From NCBI GenBank assembly GCA_900323505.1, contig OOIN01000015.1:62001-126000 (forward strand): a DNA stretch of 64,000 nt, read 5' to 3'. The notes under the pieces are model-generated. The model saw only the letters and a program-made list of their open reading frames with translations, ran no database searches and was not told the DNA's origin. A program made the translations under genes and the position numbers. The DNA is from Ustilago trichophora. Taxonomy: Eukaryota; Basidiomycota; Ustilaginomycetes; Ustilaginales; Ustilaginaceae. Shown piece by piece: positions 43,067-51,941 of the stretch. Position 1 is the first letter of the stretch, and every line of letters starts with the position of its first letter.

Positions 43067-43762
43067 TCAGACCTGGCGCTGGAGTATGAGCGAGATCTTC
43101 TTATCGCTTGGCAAGTCCAAACAAGCAAGGCACACAATCCCATTGGTGGGCAGAGCGCTGGTTGAGGAGTGTACAATAGCCATCACCGTGAAGGCAGAGG
43201 GGCCGTGCTTGATCCTCAGTGTCATATAGTGAGCACTGGCGGGGAAGAGCTTGACCCGCATCAAAAGTTTGTTCCGCATCCTGTAGATCCAGGTGGCAGC
43301 AAAGATCCAGGCTGACTTGAAGGCAATACCGAACACAGTGAGACAAATGCGCATGTTGAAGAGGCTGTGCAGCTTGAGGATGTAGAGGAGAGAGGCCGCC
43401 AGGGCAATCCGAACCAACTTGAAGGCAATGGTAGCCAAACTCGTGATGTTCCGCATGCTGAGATTGGTCCAGCTATGATTGTGGAGACTCCAGGCAAGCC
43501 CAACAAGGGTCAGAGCAACGGCCAACGTGAAGAAGAGGTTCTGCATGCCAAAGTCGAAGCAGTCGTGCGCAATGTGCATGCCAAAGTTGAGGAAGTTGTG
43601 CACCATGATTGAGATGTTGAAGAGGTACAAGGTAGCAGCGTTGAAGAAGGTGGAAGAGGATGATGCAGCGGTGTTGCGCATCTTGCAAAGTGCTGCAGTG
43701 GTAAGGGTCCAAAGAGTCTTGACGGCGTTGAGCATCACAGTGCTGTACACTGTGGCAGGCAT
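43067..43762 (-). CDS. Unrecognised multi-pass membrane protein
   Basis: 231 residues from an ATG with A at -3 (43760-43762). Hydrophobic stretches near 7-25, 38-60, 74-92, 105-133 and 138-160 suggest four or five membrane passes. A short motif Met-Arg/Gln-Asn recurs at 28, 73, 103 and 162 (related MRI at 137), each before a hydrophobic helix, which hints at internal duplication. The tail (about 180-231) is less hydrophobic. A TATATA lies about 140 nt upstream, followed by a CATC/CT-rich stretch like a fungal leader; an upstream short frame begins in another register. It lies in the transposon island and matches no family I know, so it could be an accessory gene or a chance frame antisense to decayed DNA. 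Confidence 0.4.
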   Translation of the reverse strand: MPATVYSTVMLNAVKTLWTLTTAALCKMRNTAASSSSTFFNAATLYLFNISIMVHNFLNFGMHIAHDCFDFGMQNLFFTLAVALTLVGLAWSLHNHSWTNLSMRNITSLATIAFKLVRIALAASLLYILKLHSLFNMRICLTVFGIAFKSAWIFAATWIYRMRNKLLMRVKLFPASAHYMTLRIKHGPSAFTVMAIVHSSTSALPTNGIVCLACLDLPSDKKISLILQRQV

Positions 43763-44338
43763 GATGCTGTGATCGGAGGAGCAGATGAGGAGGATGGCGA
43801 CAAGCAGTGGCGGTGGAAGAGTAGGAGCGGAGGTGTGCCAAATGCCATGGAGCAGAGAGAGGTGGTGGATGGCAAGGAAGGTGATGAGACGATGAGGAGG
43901 CCTATATATGCTTGCGCAAGAAGAGGAGAAGCTGCAGAAACGATGACAAGAGCAAAGTTGCGGAAGCTTGCCGTCGACACAACTCTGCCTCTGTCATCCG
44001 TGCAACAGTGTCGAGTTGTGAGCAAGCAGATACCTCTTTATCGTCACCAACTCTCTATGATTGTTGACCGCTAAGCATATGCCCATGCTGCGAAGGAGGT
44101 TGAGACAGGGATGGTGGCCACCAAGCACATCCAGTGGTACCTCTCAAAGTAAGCGCACATGGAGGAAGGTCTCTGTGCACACATCCAGCACTGTGGCGGA
44201 ACATTGGATCTCCTTTGAGAAGATCCAAAGCATCTTGGCTGGCCTCAGCACGTCATCAATTGAGACGAGACACCAGCAGTTGCTTCGATTGTCTCGACCG
44301 CCTTGACTCACACCACCGACCTCGATGGTACCTGAGCC
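43763..44338. other. Spacer with possible promoter of the membrane protein
   Basis: Contains TATATA (43903-43908) and a pyrimidine-rich minus-strand leader; no other gene supported. Confidence 0.45.
43903..43908 (-). promoter_or_regulatory. TATA-like box for the membrane-protein frame
   Basis: TATATA about 140 nt upstream of the ATG at 43762 on the minus strand, followed by CATC-rich leader sequence. Confidence 0.3.
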
Positions 44339-45340
44339 TCAACCCACAGTAGCAGTACGGGTGAACTCAGCTACATTGCTGAGGCGCACCACATCGCTGG
44401 AAGGCGCTGTGTCCCAGAACGGTGTGTAGCGCGGTGGTCTTGGTGGGCTGCTGGTGGTGTTGGCAGAGGCATTGATAGGGATGGCAGGCGCAGCAGCATG
44501 GCAATTGAGGTGATCGAGAAGGAGAGCACAGGTATTGTCGTCCATGTGCTTCTTCTTGAGTCGAGTGTCTGAACTAGACAAGTCGAGGGTATTGAGACCC
44601 TCGATCGACTCAAGTAACCTCGTCTTGAAGAAGGGTTCACCGCTGGCAGCCAAGAGACGTTGTAGCTTGGTGCACTGCGCCATGTTGCGCATGATGGTCG
44701 CTTCGAGTGTTCCGCCTTTGTGTCCGCTTGTAGGTATTGTGCCCATCAAGCCGTTGGAGCGCTCGAAGGGCAATGAAGAGAAGTGTTGCAGTGATCCAAA
44801 GCACTTGATGAACTGAGGGAGGTGGCTGACGTTGTGATTGTTAAATGTCAGCCACGCCAGTCCCAGAAGCTTGGCCTGACTACAATTGTATTGGTTGATG
44901 TAGTCGGCCAGCTTATCAACATCAGCACTGTCGCAATCTCTGCTGGTCATCTCGACGATGGCACAAAGCAGCATAGCTGACTGGAAGATGCTTCGAACTC
45001 GCTTCGGACCAGGCAGGTATTGACGGCCATTGGGATCGCCATCAGCCCTTGCAGGAGCATCGCAGATGTCTACCTCTGCCTCATCAAGATGAACATCAAC
45101 ATCAGCTCCGGGTAGAGGCTGATACTTGGCGTTGTTGAAGTCCATCTTGACAGGAGCAAATGTGGGAGAGTTTAGACGGGATGGCAAAGGCGGCGGCAGA
45201 GAAGAGGGGGCAGCGGTGGCGGCGGCGGCGGTGTGTTGGGACCGTCGCCCAACCCCTTTGTTAGTTCCTTGTCCCGAGTCCCAACAAGAGCTACAGCCAC
45301 CCGTCAGATCGGGAGCCCTCCGCCAATCGGCCTGTGCCAA
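44339..45340 (-). pseudogene. C-terminal fragment of a tnp2/Plavaka-like transposase
   Basis: A 333-codon minus-strand frame that starts without ATG; the first Met (MDFNNAKY) is at about codon 65. The middle resembles the C-terminal part of tnp2 or Plavaka-type DNA transposases of basidiomycetes: 'LLCAIVEMTSRDCDSADVDK', 'YINQYN', and especially 'HFSSLPFERSNGLMGTIPT' followed by 'GTLEATIMRNMAQCTKLQRLL', where relatives read 'FPFERxNGxLxxxxTN..ELExTxxRxF'. The DDE catalytic part is absent from this frame. No terminal repeats were found. It is best read as a truncated relic; a domesticated short protein is less likely. Confidence 0.6.
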
Positions 45341-45592
45341 TCAGTAGCCTCCCACCACGCAGGAGGGTTTGACACAATGGGCTCAGCCGAACTACAGACC
45401 AGTTTTCCGTTGCGCCCCTCCAGGGGCCAACAACCCTTTTTAAGAGTTGCTCCCGCTCAACAAGGTTCCCCTCTGGACCCTCGTCACATGTATTACTTAG
45501 TTCACTAATTGTTAACTTGAGTGCTAACGTGTTGACTCCTCCATCCCCTCCGGCAAGTGTTTACAACCCCTCTGTACCTGACTACCCCTAGA
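45341..45592. other. Junction before the integrase frame, possible LTR remnant
   Basis: Pyrimidine-rich sequence with TTTTTAAGAG and several stops; it might include a decayed LTR or leader, but no second copy downstream of 47271 was seen, so this is not supported further. Confidence 0.3.
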
Positions 45593-47271
45593 CCGTAGCC
45601 GCCAAGCGGTATCCAGACCCTACGGCCTTAACACTTCCACTCATTGCGGATTACCTTCGGACCAACCAGTTGCCCTCAGGTGAACTCGGACAAGATGTGC
45701 AAGAAGAATCAACCCACTATAAGCTGGATGCTGATGGTCGGCTTCTTTGGATCGTAGATGATAGAGGCACAGTTGCTCCTTATACCAAGCCTCTTCATCG
45801 GCAGCACTTCCTGTCCCGTATGCACAACAGCTACGGTCACCTTGGTTCCGAAGCACTTCTCGGCATTGTGCACAGCTGTGCATGGTGGCCAAAGATCAAT
45901 ACGGACTTGGAGAAGTTCTGTCGGACATGCCCAGCCTGCCAAGTATCAGCCCGACCGTGCATTGGTCAAGAACGGGAACTTGCAGTGGTCATGGCCAAGT
46001 CCAACATACAACCGTTTGAACGGTGGGGTATCGACCTCATTGGAATATTGCCGAAGACACCAGACGGCAACCAATGGATTGTTACGGCCATTGATTATGC
46101 AACAGGATGGCCGTTTGCTAAAGCTCTCCCAGATGCCAAGGCCTGGCAGATTGCCAATTTCATCTATGATGAGATCTACACAACCTTCAGCTCTCCTCGG
46201 GAACTGCTCAGCGACAACAGTGAGAACCTGATTGCAAGAGTCATTTTAATTCTCCTTTGGAAGATGGGGACTAGACATTGGCTCACTACGGCCTACCATC
46301 CCAGGACCAACGGAAAGGTTGAAAGCTTTAATGGGCTTCTCGGTAGAACCCTTACCAAGTTAATGGTTGGACAACCTACTTGGCTTTGGGATACCTACTT
46401 ACAGCAAGCCTTGTTTGCTGCTTGCATACAGATGCATGCTACGGCAGGCAAAAGCCCATTCTTCCTAACCTACAGAGTCAAACCTCGCCTACCAACAGAT
46501 GAAGCAGAGCCTTGGGCCATACAGGCTCTGGTTGGGAATGCTGAAGATTGATTGCCAGAACTTTGGACACAGCAGCAAACCGCAGCTCAAGCCGTACACA
46601 ACCATGCGGTCCAGGCAAAGCTCATCTTGGATCAGAAGGTGAAGCCGCATATGTTACAAGAGTCCAAATGGGTACTTGTCAGACACGAGAACCCATACAA
46701 GTTTGAAGCAAAGTGGTTTGGACCATATCAGTTCCACTCTCAGCAAACCCTTGGTACATATCAGTTGAAGACTGTAGATGGATGCTTGCTCACGGCGCTC
46801 ATTCATGGTAATTGGCTGATACCTGCCCATATCAGGGAAGGTATGGATGTACAGCAGTTTTGGAACAACCCTTGGCTTCGACAAGCCTTCCAAACTGTAG
46901 AAACCAATGGTATCGGTAGAGTTGCGCCATCTTTGGATGAAATTGACACTGACATAGAGAGTATGGTCAATGCAGAGTATGGACAGTACCTGCAACTGTC
47001 GGTTCGGCAGATCATTCAAGCCAAACACTCACAAAACTCTCAAGGATTGGCACTGACGGTGCCCTTGGGAATGCAGACACAGTCCGAGCCAGATAGCTCT
47101 GACGCAGATGCGCTTAACCCCGCCAAAGACCCATCTCAGATTGAGTCGGAACAAGATCCACTAGGAGACCAGCCGCCTTGGTGCAGTCAACAGTCGATTC
47201 GGCCTCCTCGGACAGACCCAGTCATCATATCTCAGAGTTCAGCTCAAGTCGACACATCTTGGAATCAATGA
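45593..47271 (+). pseudogene. Ty3/gypsy retrotransposon integrase fragment, interrupted by a stop codon
   Basis: An open frame without ATG from about 45593 is interrupted by TGA at 46549-46551 and continues in the same frame to 47271. The N-terminal zinc-binding HHCC region (about 45800-45950; CRTCPAC), and a DDE core with D in WGIDLIG, D in LLSDN and E in TNGKVESFNG, identify a retrotransposon integrase. The residue after LLSDN differs from the usual Gly. The second half carries a chromodomain-like or GPY/F-like segment ('WFGPYQFHSQQTLGTYQLK') and a Ser/Gln-rich tail. Gag, protease, reverse transcriptase and RNase H are missing, and no LTR pair was seen, so this is a truncated, non-autonomous relic. 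Confidence 0.8.
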
Positions 47272-47367
47272 TGTACCTTCAGGTTCTTGTGGATTCCTTC
47301 GGCTAAGGTAAAGTGATACTAATTACAAACTAGACAATTTTGGGAAATTCAGAAGGATAGGTCCAAT

Positions 47368-48162
47368 TTAGGGAAGGTGGAGTGTGGCTGGACGGGCGCA
47401 CCTGCACGTGTAATTTAGATTTTCTTGTTGCATCTCCCTTTTGAATCTACATCGATTATTGAGCCACAGAGCTGTGCTTCCCTGGCCTCCTGACACAAGC
47501 TCAAGAAACTGCTGCGTGAATTTCTTGAACTCAATTTGAGTTTGAACATGTAATACACATCTTTCTTGAACTGGGACTTTGTGTCCCATAACACTGGGCT
47601 GTGATGACAAGCTTATGCTTTGCTCTGACAGTGAGCTTGACTCTGGTGTTGGTGACAAGTGACTGTCTGGCATGAACTCTTCAAACAAGCCATGATGGCA
47701 AAGCACCGCTTCAGCATCATGCTCAGGACCAAGGGGGTGTCTAGCTTCAGCAACTATCATCCAGCAGTCTGTCTCTTGCAGCCAGCCTTGTGCCATATCA
47801 GGTGTGATGCCTTGCAATGATTCCTTGATGAGTGCATGGATGTCATTGCTGTTCTGCAGGTGATGGAGATTTACAAAGGGCTTGACCTTTGCAAAGACCT
47901 TCTCTGCAATGTTGAACCAAGGAGAGTAAGGTGGCAGATAGCAAACATAGTGTCCTGCTCCCTCAACTATGAGTGGTTTGCTCATGTCTAAGCAGAAGCA
48001 ATGAGAAGTCTGAGTGGGGATTGGTAGGATCTTGTAAATGTGACTTTTGTGCAAACAGTGAAGAGTGGGCGGTGCATCACTCCGATTTATTGTTTGCTTG
48101 GCCAAATCGGGCATCCAGGTATGCCGGCGATCACATCTGGCAAACTTCGAGCTCCTTCTCAT
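47368..48162 (-). pseudogene. DDE_3-type (Tc1-like) transposase remnant
   Basis: A 264-codon frame whose middle contains HYVCYLPPYSPWFNIAEKVF followed by KVKPFVNLHHLQN, the third-catalytic-residue region of DDE_3 transposases, in which relatives read LPPYSPDxNPIE. Here the acidic residue after YSP is Trp and the first two catalytic Asp are not visible in this frame. The C-terminal third is Ser-rich and Cys-rich without similarity. The start ATG at 48160-48162 is probably not the ancestral one. It lies head-to-head with the quinone reductase gene, so its decayed 5' part merges with that gene's promoter. Confidence 0.6.
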
Positions 48163-48616
48163 TCGAGCAGAGACGCTTTTATTTTTGCTTGTTTTGATGC
48201 CATTGCTCCGCCACAGTCTCAGCTAGAATCTAATCTTTGTGGTCTTCTTATCCATCAATCTACAGGTGAACATTGCGAACTTGTCGAAAGTGACAGAAAA
48301 AAGGGTGCATACAGTTATGCCCGACTGCTTAGCTCCGTAAATCCGTGCCCACCGTGACTGCTCCAGTGCATCTAAATTTTTCAATGCACAGATTGACGTA
48401 TCGTGTTGATCCTTCCACTCTCCGCCAAAGCAAGCAAGCGAGACCTTGTCGTCGCATGGACCATCGGGCTGGATGCAACGGACTTTGGAAGAGCACTAGC
48501 CCCGAGTAGGCGCTGTCTTGACCGTGTATATAAGCTGACCCAAGCTTGCCGAGCCTAATGCGATCGTAACAATTGATCACCTCGTCTTTTCGATTTCCCT
48601 TAAAGGTCTCGCCTCC
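48163..48616. other. Promoter region of the quinone reductase gene
   Basis: 454 nt including a canonical TATATAA at 48527-48533, about 85 nt upstream of the start codon; the left part derives from transposase sequence. Confidence 0.55.
48527..48533 (+). promoter_or_regulatory. TATA box of the quinone reductase gene
   Basis: TATATAA about 85 nt upstream of the ATG at 48617, the clearest TATA box in the window. Confidence 0.5.
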
Positions 48617-49429
48617 ATGTCCTCCCTGTTGCGAAAGTTCTCCAACCTTTCCACAAAGTCCAAGAACTCCTCCAAGTCCTCCAACGACCACCAAACCGTT
48701 GCTCCTGCTGCTCCTGTCAAGATGTCTAAAATCGCTGTTATCGTCTTTTGTAAGTTGGCGTCCATGTCCGCCACCCTTTCTTCGGGATCCATCTGCTGAC
48801 ACTGCCCCCGCTCTTTGCTTTCGGACCATGTAGCTATGTACGGACACATTGCGTCCATTTCGGACAAAGTGATTGAAGGAGCAAGGTCCACTGGCGCCAC
48901 CGTCGACGTCTACCAGATCGAAGAGACCCTCTCGGATGATGTCTTGGCCAAGATGCACGCCAACAAGGCCCCCATCTCGAAGTACCCCGTCATCACACCC
49001 GATGCACTCAAGGAGTACGACGGCTTCATCTTTGGATTCCCCACGCGTTACGGACGCGCCCCAGCTCAAGTTTCGGCGTTCTTCGATCGCACAGGTGGAC
49101 TTTGGGCTTCCGGTGCCCTCATCGGCAAATTCGCCTCTACCTTCACCTCGACTGCTTCGCAGCACGGCGGTAACGAGACCACTCACCTCACCACCATCCC
49201 CTTCTTCGTTCACCACGGTATCAACTATGTTCCTCACGGTTACAGAAATTTCGCCGAGCAGTCCAACTTGAACGAGATTCACGGAGCTAGCGCTTACGGT
49301 GCCGGTACCATCGCTGCCGGTGACGGTAGCCGCCAGCCCATCGAGCTCGACTATACCATTGCGACGTCGCAGGGAAAGCACTTCGCCGATGTTGTCAACA
49401 CTTATGTCAAGGGCAAGTCGGTCGCTTGA
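48617..49429 (+). CDS. WrbA/Pst2-like flavodoxin NAD(P)H:quinone oxidoreductase
   Basis: Exons 48617-48749 and 48834-49429 give 242 residues; the 84-nt intron has GTAAGT, a CTGAC branch-like site and ends ATGTAG. Splicing joins IAVIVF to SMYGHIAS, creating the FMN-phosphate loop. Other family segments: 'YDGFIFGFPTRYGRAPAQVS', 'GLWASGALIGKFASTFTSTA', 'HGGNETT', 'GHGI/HHGINYVPHGY' and 'GAGTIAAGDGSRQP'. WrbA-type enzymes reduce quinones by two electrons with NAD(P)H, protecting against redox cycling; yeast Pst2/Rfs1/Ycp4 are eisosome-associated. The first 35 residues (Ser/Lys-rich) form an extension; MSKIAV at residue 36 is an alternative start. It is the only core-like gene inside the transposon island and its frame is intact. 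Confidence 0.9.
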
Positions 49430-49592
49430 TCTGATTCGACATGTTATTTAGTGTACATGTCTGCCCTATGTAGTCTCTCAGTGATGAGCCGTTGACGAAA
49501 TGTGACTTTTGATACCAACCACAAAAGAAAGAGAAAAGACAAGCTTGACGCACAGACTGCGAACTTGATGTTTTTTTTTGAATGATTGTTTA

Positions 49593-49634
49593 ACGTAATT
49601 ACAGTAGTACCGACGCAGATGTAGTACCGACGCG
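49593..49634 (+). repeat. Left terminal inverted repeat of the pogo/Fot1-type element
   Basis: About 42 bp with two internal GTAGTACCGACGC copies; matches the right end (51762-51803, inverted) with two differences. Confidence 0.9.
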
Positions 49635-49711
49635 CTGAGTCATTTCCAAGTCCCACCGAATCTGATGTCAGTACCCCCGTATGATCGCGTCTGTGTTTGT
49701 CCGAACCTTGC

Positions 49712-51628
49712 ATGAGACCCACCATCCAACTTTCCAGAACCCCTCATCATCATCGCATACACCATCAATACAACTCAATTCCACAATATAACCTTATTCT
49801 ACTGCTTTACTGGTCACCAGCATGCCGCAATGCCCTTTCTCGAAGCGCTCTGTGGCCTTCCGAGTGGCATCAGCAGCTGATCGGGACACACGTGAGGTTC
49901 AGCTGCAGCGAGCATCTTTGGAGCTCAATAATTGGACAGCATGACAGCATCCAACAAGCCGCAGCAGCAAACAATGTTCCAGAAGCAAGCTTGCGCCACC
50001 GGAGGCAAGGCCGTCAGCTGAAAGTCCGGGCTCAGAACAACCAGCAATGCCTGACTCCAACCAAAGAGTTGGGTTTGCTTGAGTTCATCCGGCGTCGTGC
50101 CTGCAGCGGCTTTGCCCTGACACCGGCGCTTCTCCGTGAGCATGCAAACAATGTCATCCATTCCAATCCTGCTCGTTGTCAAGCCCCGGACGTCACACAC
50201 ATGTGGCTGCAGGCGTTCCTGCTTCGGCACCTGACAATTCGGTCCCATTGGTCTTGGTGCCTGGACAATGCCCGGCTTTCCGGAGCTACTGAGACCGTAA
50301 TACAGGAATGGTTTAATTGTCTGGCTGAGATCATGCGTGAGTATCATGTAGCATCCACTAATGTCTTCAATATGGATGAGACAGGGTTCATGTTTGGTCA
50401 GGCCGGAAGCGAGCGGATCATTGTGCCTTCCGGCGAGCCGGCAGCTTGGTACAAGGCACAGCCAGGAACAAGAGAATCAGCAACTATAATTGAGTGCATC
50501 GGAAGCGGTGGTCAGGTACTATCGCCGCTTATCATTACCAAAGGCCGAGTACACACAGTCGGGGAACAGCGGCGTATGGAAGGTGTACCGGCTTCCTGGA
50601 AATTTGCCAAGACCAACAACGGCTGGACATCCCACGCTCTTGGTCTGGAATGGCTCCAAACCATCTTTGAGCCGGAGACAAGGCCGTCAACACCATCAAC
50701 TTGGCGCTTGCTCATCATCGACGGCCACAAGTCTCACACAAGTGAGCCGTTCCTCGACCTTTGCTGGAACAGGAACATCATTCCGTTCCTGCTTCCAGCT
50801 CATGCAACCCATGTAATGCAACCTCTCGATGTTTCAATCTTTGGCCCACTCTCGGCTTCCGTCAAGCGTCTGATCTCAGACGCCACAACCCACGTGAGCA
50901 ACGTTGATAAGCCAATGTTTGTAACAATGTACGCCCAGGCACGAGCCCGGAAGGCCTTCTCCGACAGCGGAATCACACTTAATCCGAGTGCAAATAAGGT
51001 ACTTGACCAACTACCTGGGTCAGGAACGCGGCAACACCGACAGCTGCTGCAGGAACGTGCTGTACCAAATTCACGGACTGTATTCGAAACCACGGTCGCC
51101 ATACTAGCTCAGGAACAGGACCCACGTGAAGCCCAAAAGCTCGGTAACTCGATTTCACAAGCACACGCACAGACGGAAGCAGCACTTGCAGCTTCTCGGG
51201 TTGAAGTTGACCTCTTGCGATTGGAGCTGGAGCGAAGGAACAAAACGTCGACGAGGAGGGGCAAGAAGAGGAAGGATGGTGATCAGAGGGTATTAACATG
51301 GACAAAGATGATCACGAGGGCGGAAGCAGAGCAGCATTTGGTGGGAAAGGGAGCATACAAGGGTAAGAACACTGGAGGGAAGCAGCAAGAGGAGGAGGTG
51401 GTGGAGGAGGCCGAGGCCAAGGCAGTCTCTGGTGGCGACGAAGCAGTTCCTGATGGCGATGAAGGGCTCTCAACATCACCAAGCATCTCTGCTACACCTG
51501 CAGAGCCAAATCTCACAAACAACATTGATCCTGAACTGTGTCTTGACGCCATCAATGATGATGACCTTGGTGGCTTTGGTTTCTTTGATATCATGCCAGT
51601 AGCAAGCTCATCACGCGTCCGACTTTGA
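49712..51628 (+). CDS. DDE_1 (pogo/Fot1) transposase, probably with a broken N-terminus
   Basis: 638 residues from the first ATG of the frame. A helix-turn-helix of the Psq type (SIQQAAAANNVPEASLRHR) is followed by a CENP-B/Tc5-type DNA-binding domain (LTPTKELGLLEFIRR to MWLQAFL), then the DDE core: D in FNMDETGF, D in LLIIDGHKSH and a third D in QPLDVSIFGP, with 35 residues between the last two (DD35D). The tail has a coiled-coil-like and acidic part. A better N-terminus is encoded in another register from the ATG at 49822 and ends at TGA 49942-49944 exactly where the Psq motif starts; one extra base near 49925-49945 would explain this. So the gene may be a recently disabled copy. Confidence 0.8.
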   Translation: MRPTIQLSRTPHHHRIHHQYNSIPQYNLILLLYWSPACRNALSRSALWPSEWHQQLIGTHVRFSCSEHLWSSIIGQHDSIQQAAAANNVPEASLRHRRQGRQLKVRAQNNQQCLTPTKELGLLEFIRRRACSGFALTPALLREHANNVIHSNPARCQAPDVTHMWLQAFLLRHLTIRSHWSWCLDNARLSGATETVIQEWFNCLAEIMREYHVASTNVFNMDETGFMFGQAGSERIIVPSGEPAAWYKAQPGTRESATIIECIGSGGQVLSPLIITKGRVHTVGEQRRMEGVPASWKFAKTNNGWTSHALGLEWLQTIFEPETRPSTPSTWRLLIIDGHKSHTSEPFLDLCWNRNIIPFLLPAHATHVMQPLDVSIFGPLSASVKRLISDATTHVSNVDKPMFVTMYAQARARKAFSDSGITLNPSANKVLDQLPGSGTRQHRQLLQERAVPNSRTVFETTVAILAQEQDPREAQKLGNSISQAHAQTEAALAASRVEVDLLRLELERRNKTSTRRGKKRKDGDQRVLTWTKMITRAEAEQHLVGKGAYKGKNTGGKQQEEEVVEEAEAKAVSGGDEAVPDGDEGLSTSPSISATPAEPNLTNNIDPELCLDAINDDDLGGFGFFDIMPVASSSRVRL

Positions 51629-51761
51629 TTCTGTTTAGCTCAACATGTATCATAGCATCTCAGGAACACACCATTGAAGTTTGACTCGGATTGATTCACA
51701 GACTGCTGAGATCGCGATCACGCCGAGTACTACCATCAGACTGAAAATTAAGCTCGGCGAA

Positions 51762-51803
51762 CGCGTCGGTACTACATTCGCGTCGGTACTACTGTAATTA
51801 CGT
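51762..51803 (-). repeat. Right terminal inverted repeat of the pogo/Fot1-type element
   Basis: Inverted counterpart of the left repeat; a weaker third repeat-like unit (GTAGTACTCGGCG) lies just inside on the minus strand. Confidence 0.88.
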
Positions 51804-51941
51804 TAGTGACCTTTTACATCTGGACATGACAAGCAAGGGAGTGTGTGGTACGAGGTAAAGAGAGGGTGTATTGTGTGTGATTGGAGCTTGATAACGAGGG
51901 TATCTAATGATGATAGTACTATCCCAAGGGAGAAGCGCCCA

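Larger units (their letters stand above)
49593..51803. mobile_element. Complete pogo/Fot1-type DNA transposon with TIRs and TA duplication
   Basis: 2211 bp. Both ends start ACGTAATTACAGTAG when read inward and match over about 42 bp with two differences. Each repeat contains two direct copies of GTAGTACCGACGC, probably binding sites for the transposase. TA at 49591-49592 and 51804-51805 is the expected target duplication. The interior encodes one long transposase frame. The element sits 163 bp past the stop of the quinone reductase gene and 138 bp past the stop of the convergent LIS1 gene, so it disrupts neither. Near identity of the ends argues for a young insertion. Confidence 0.9.
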
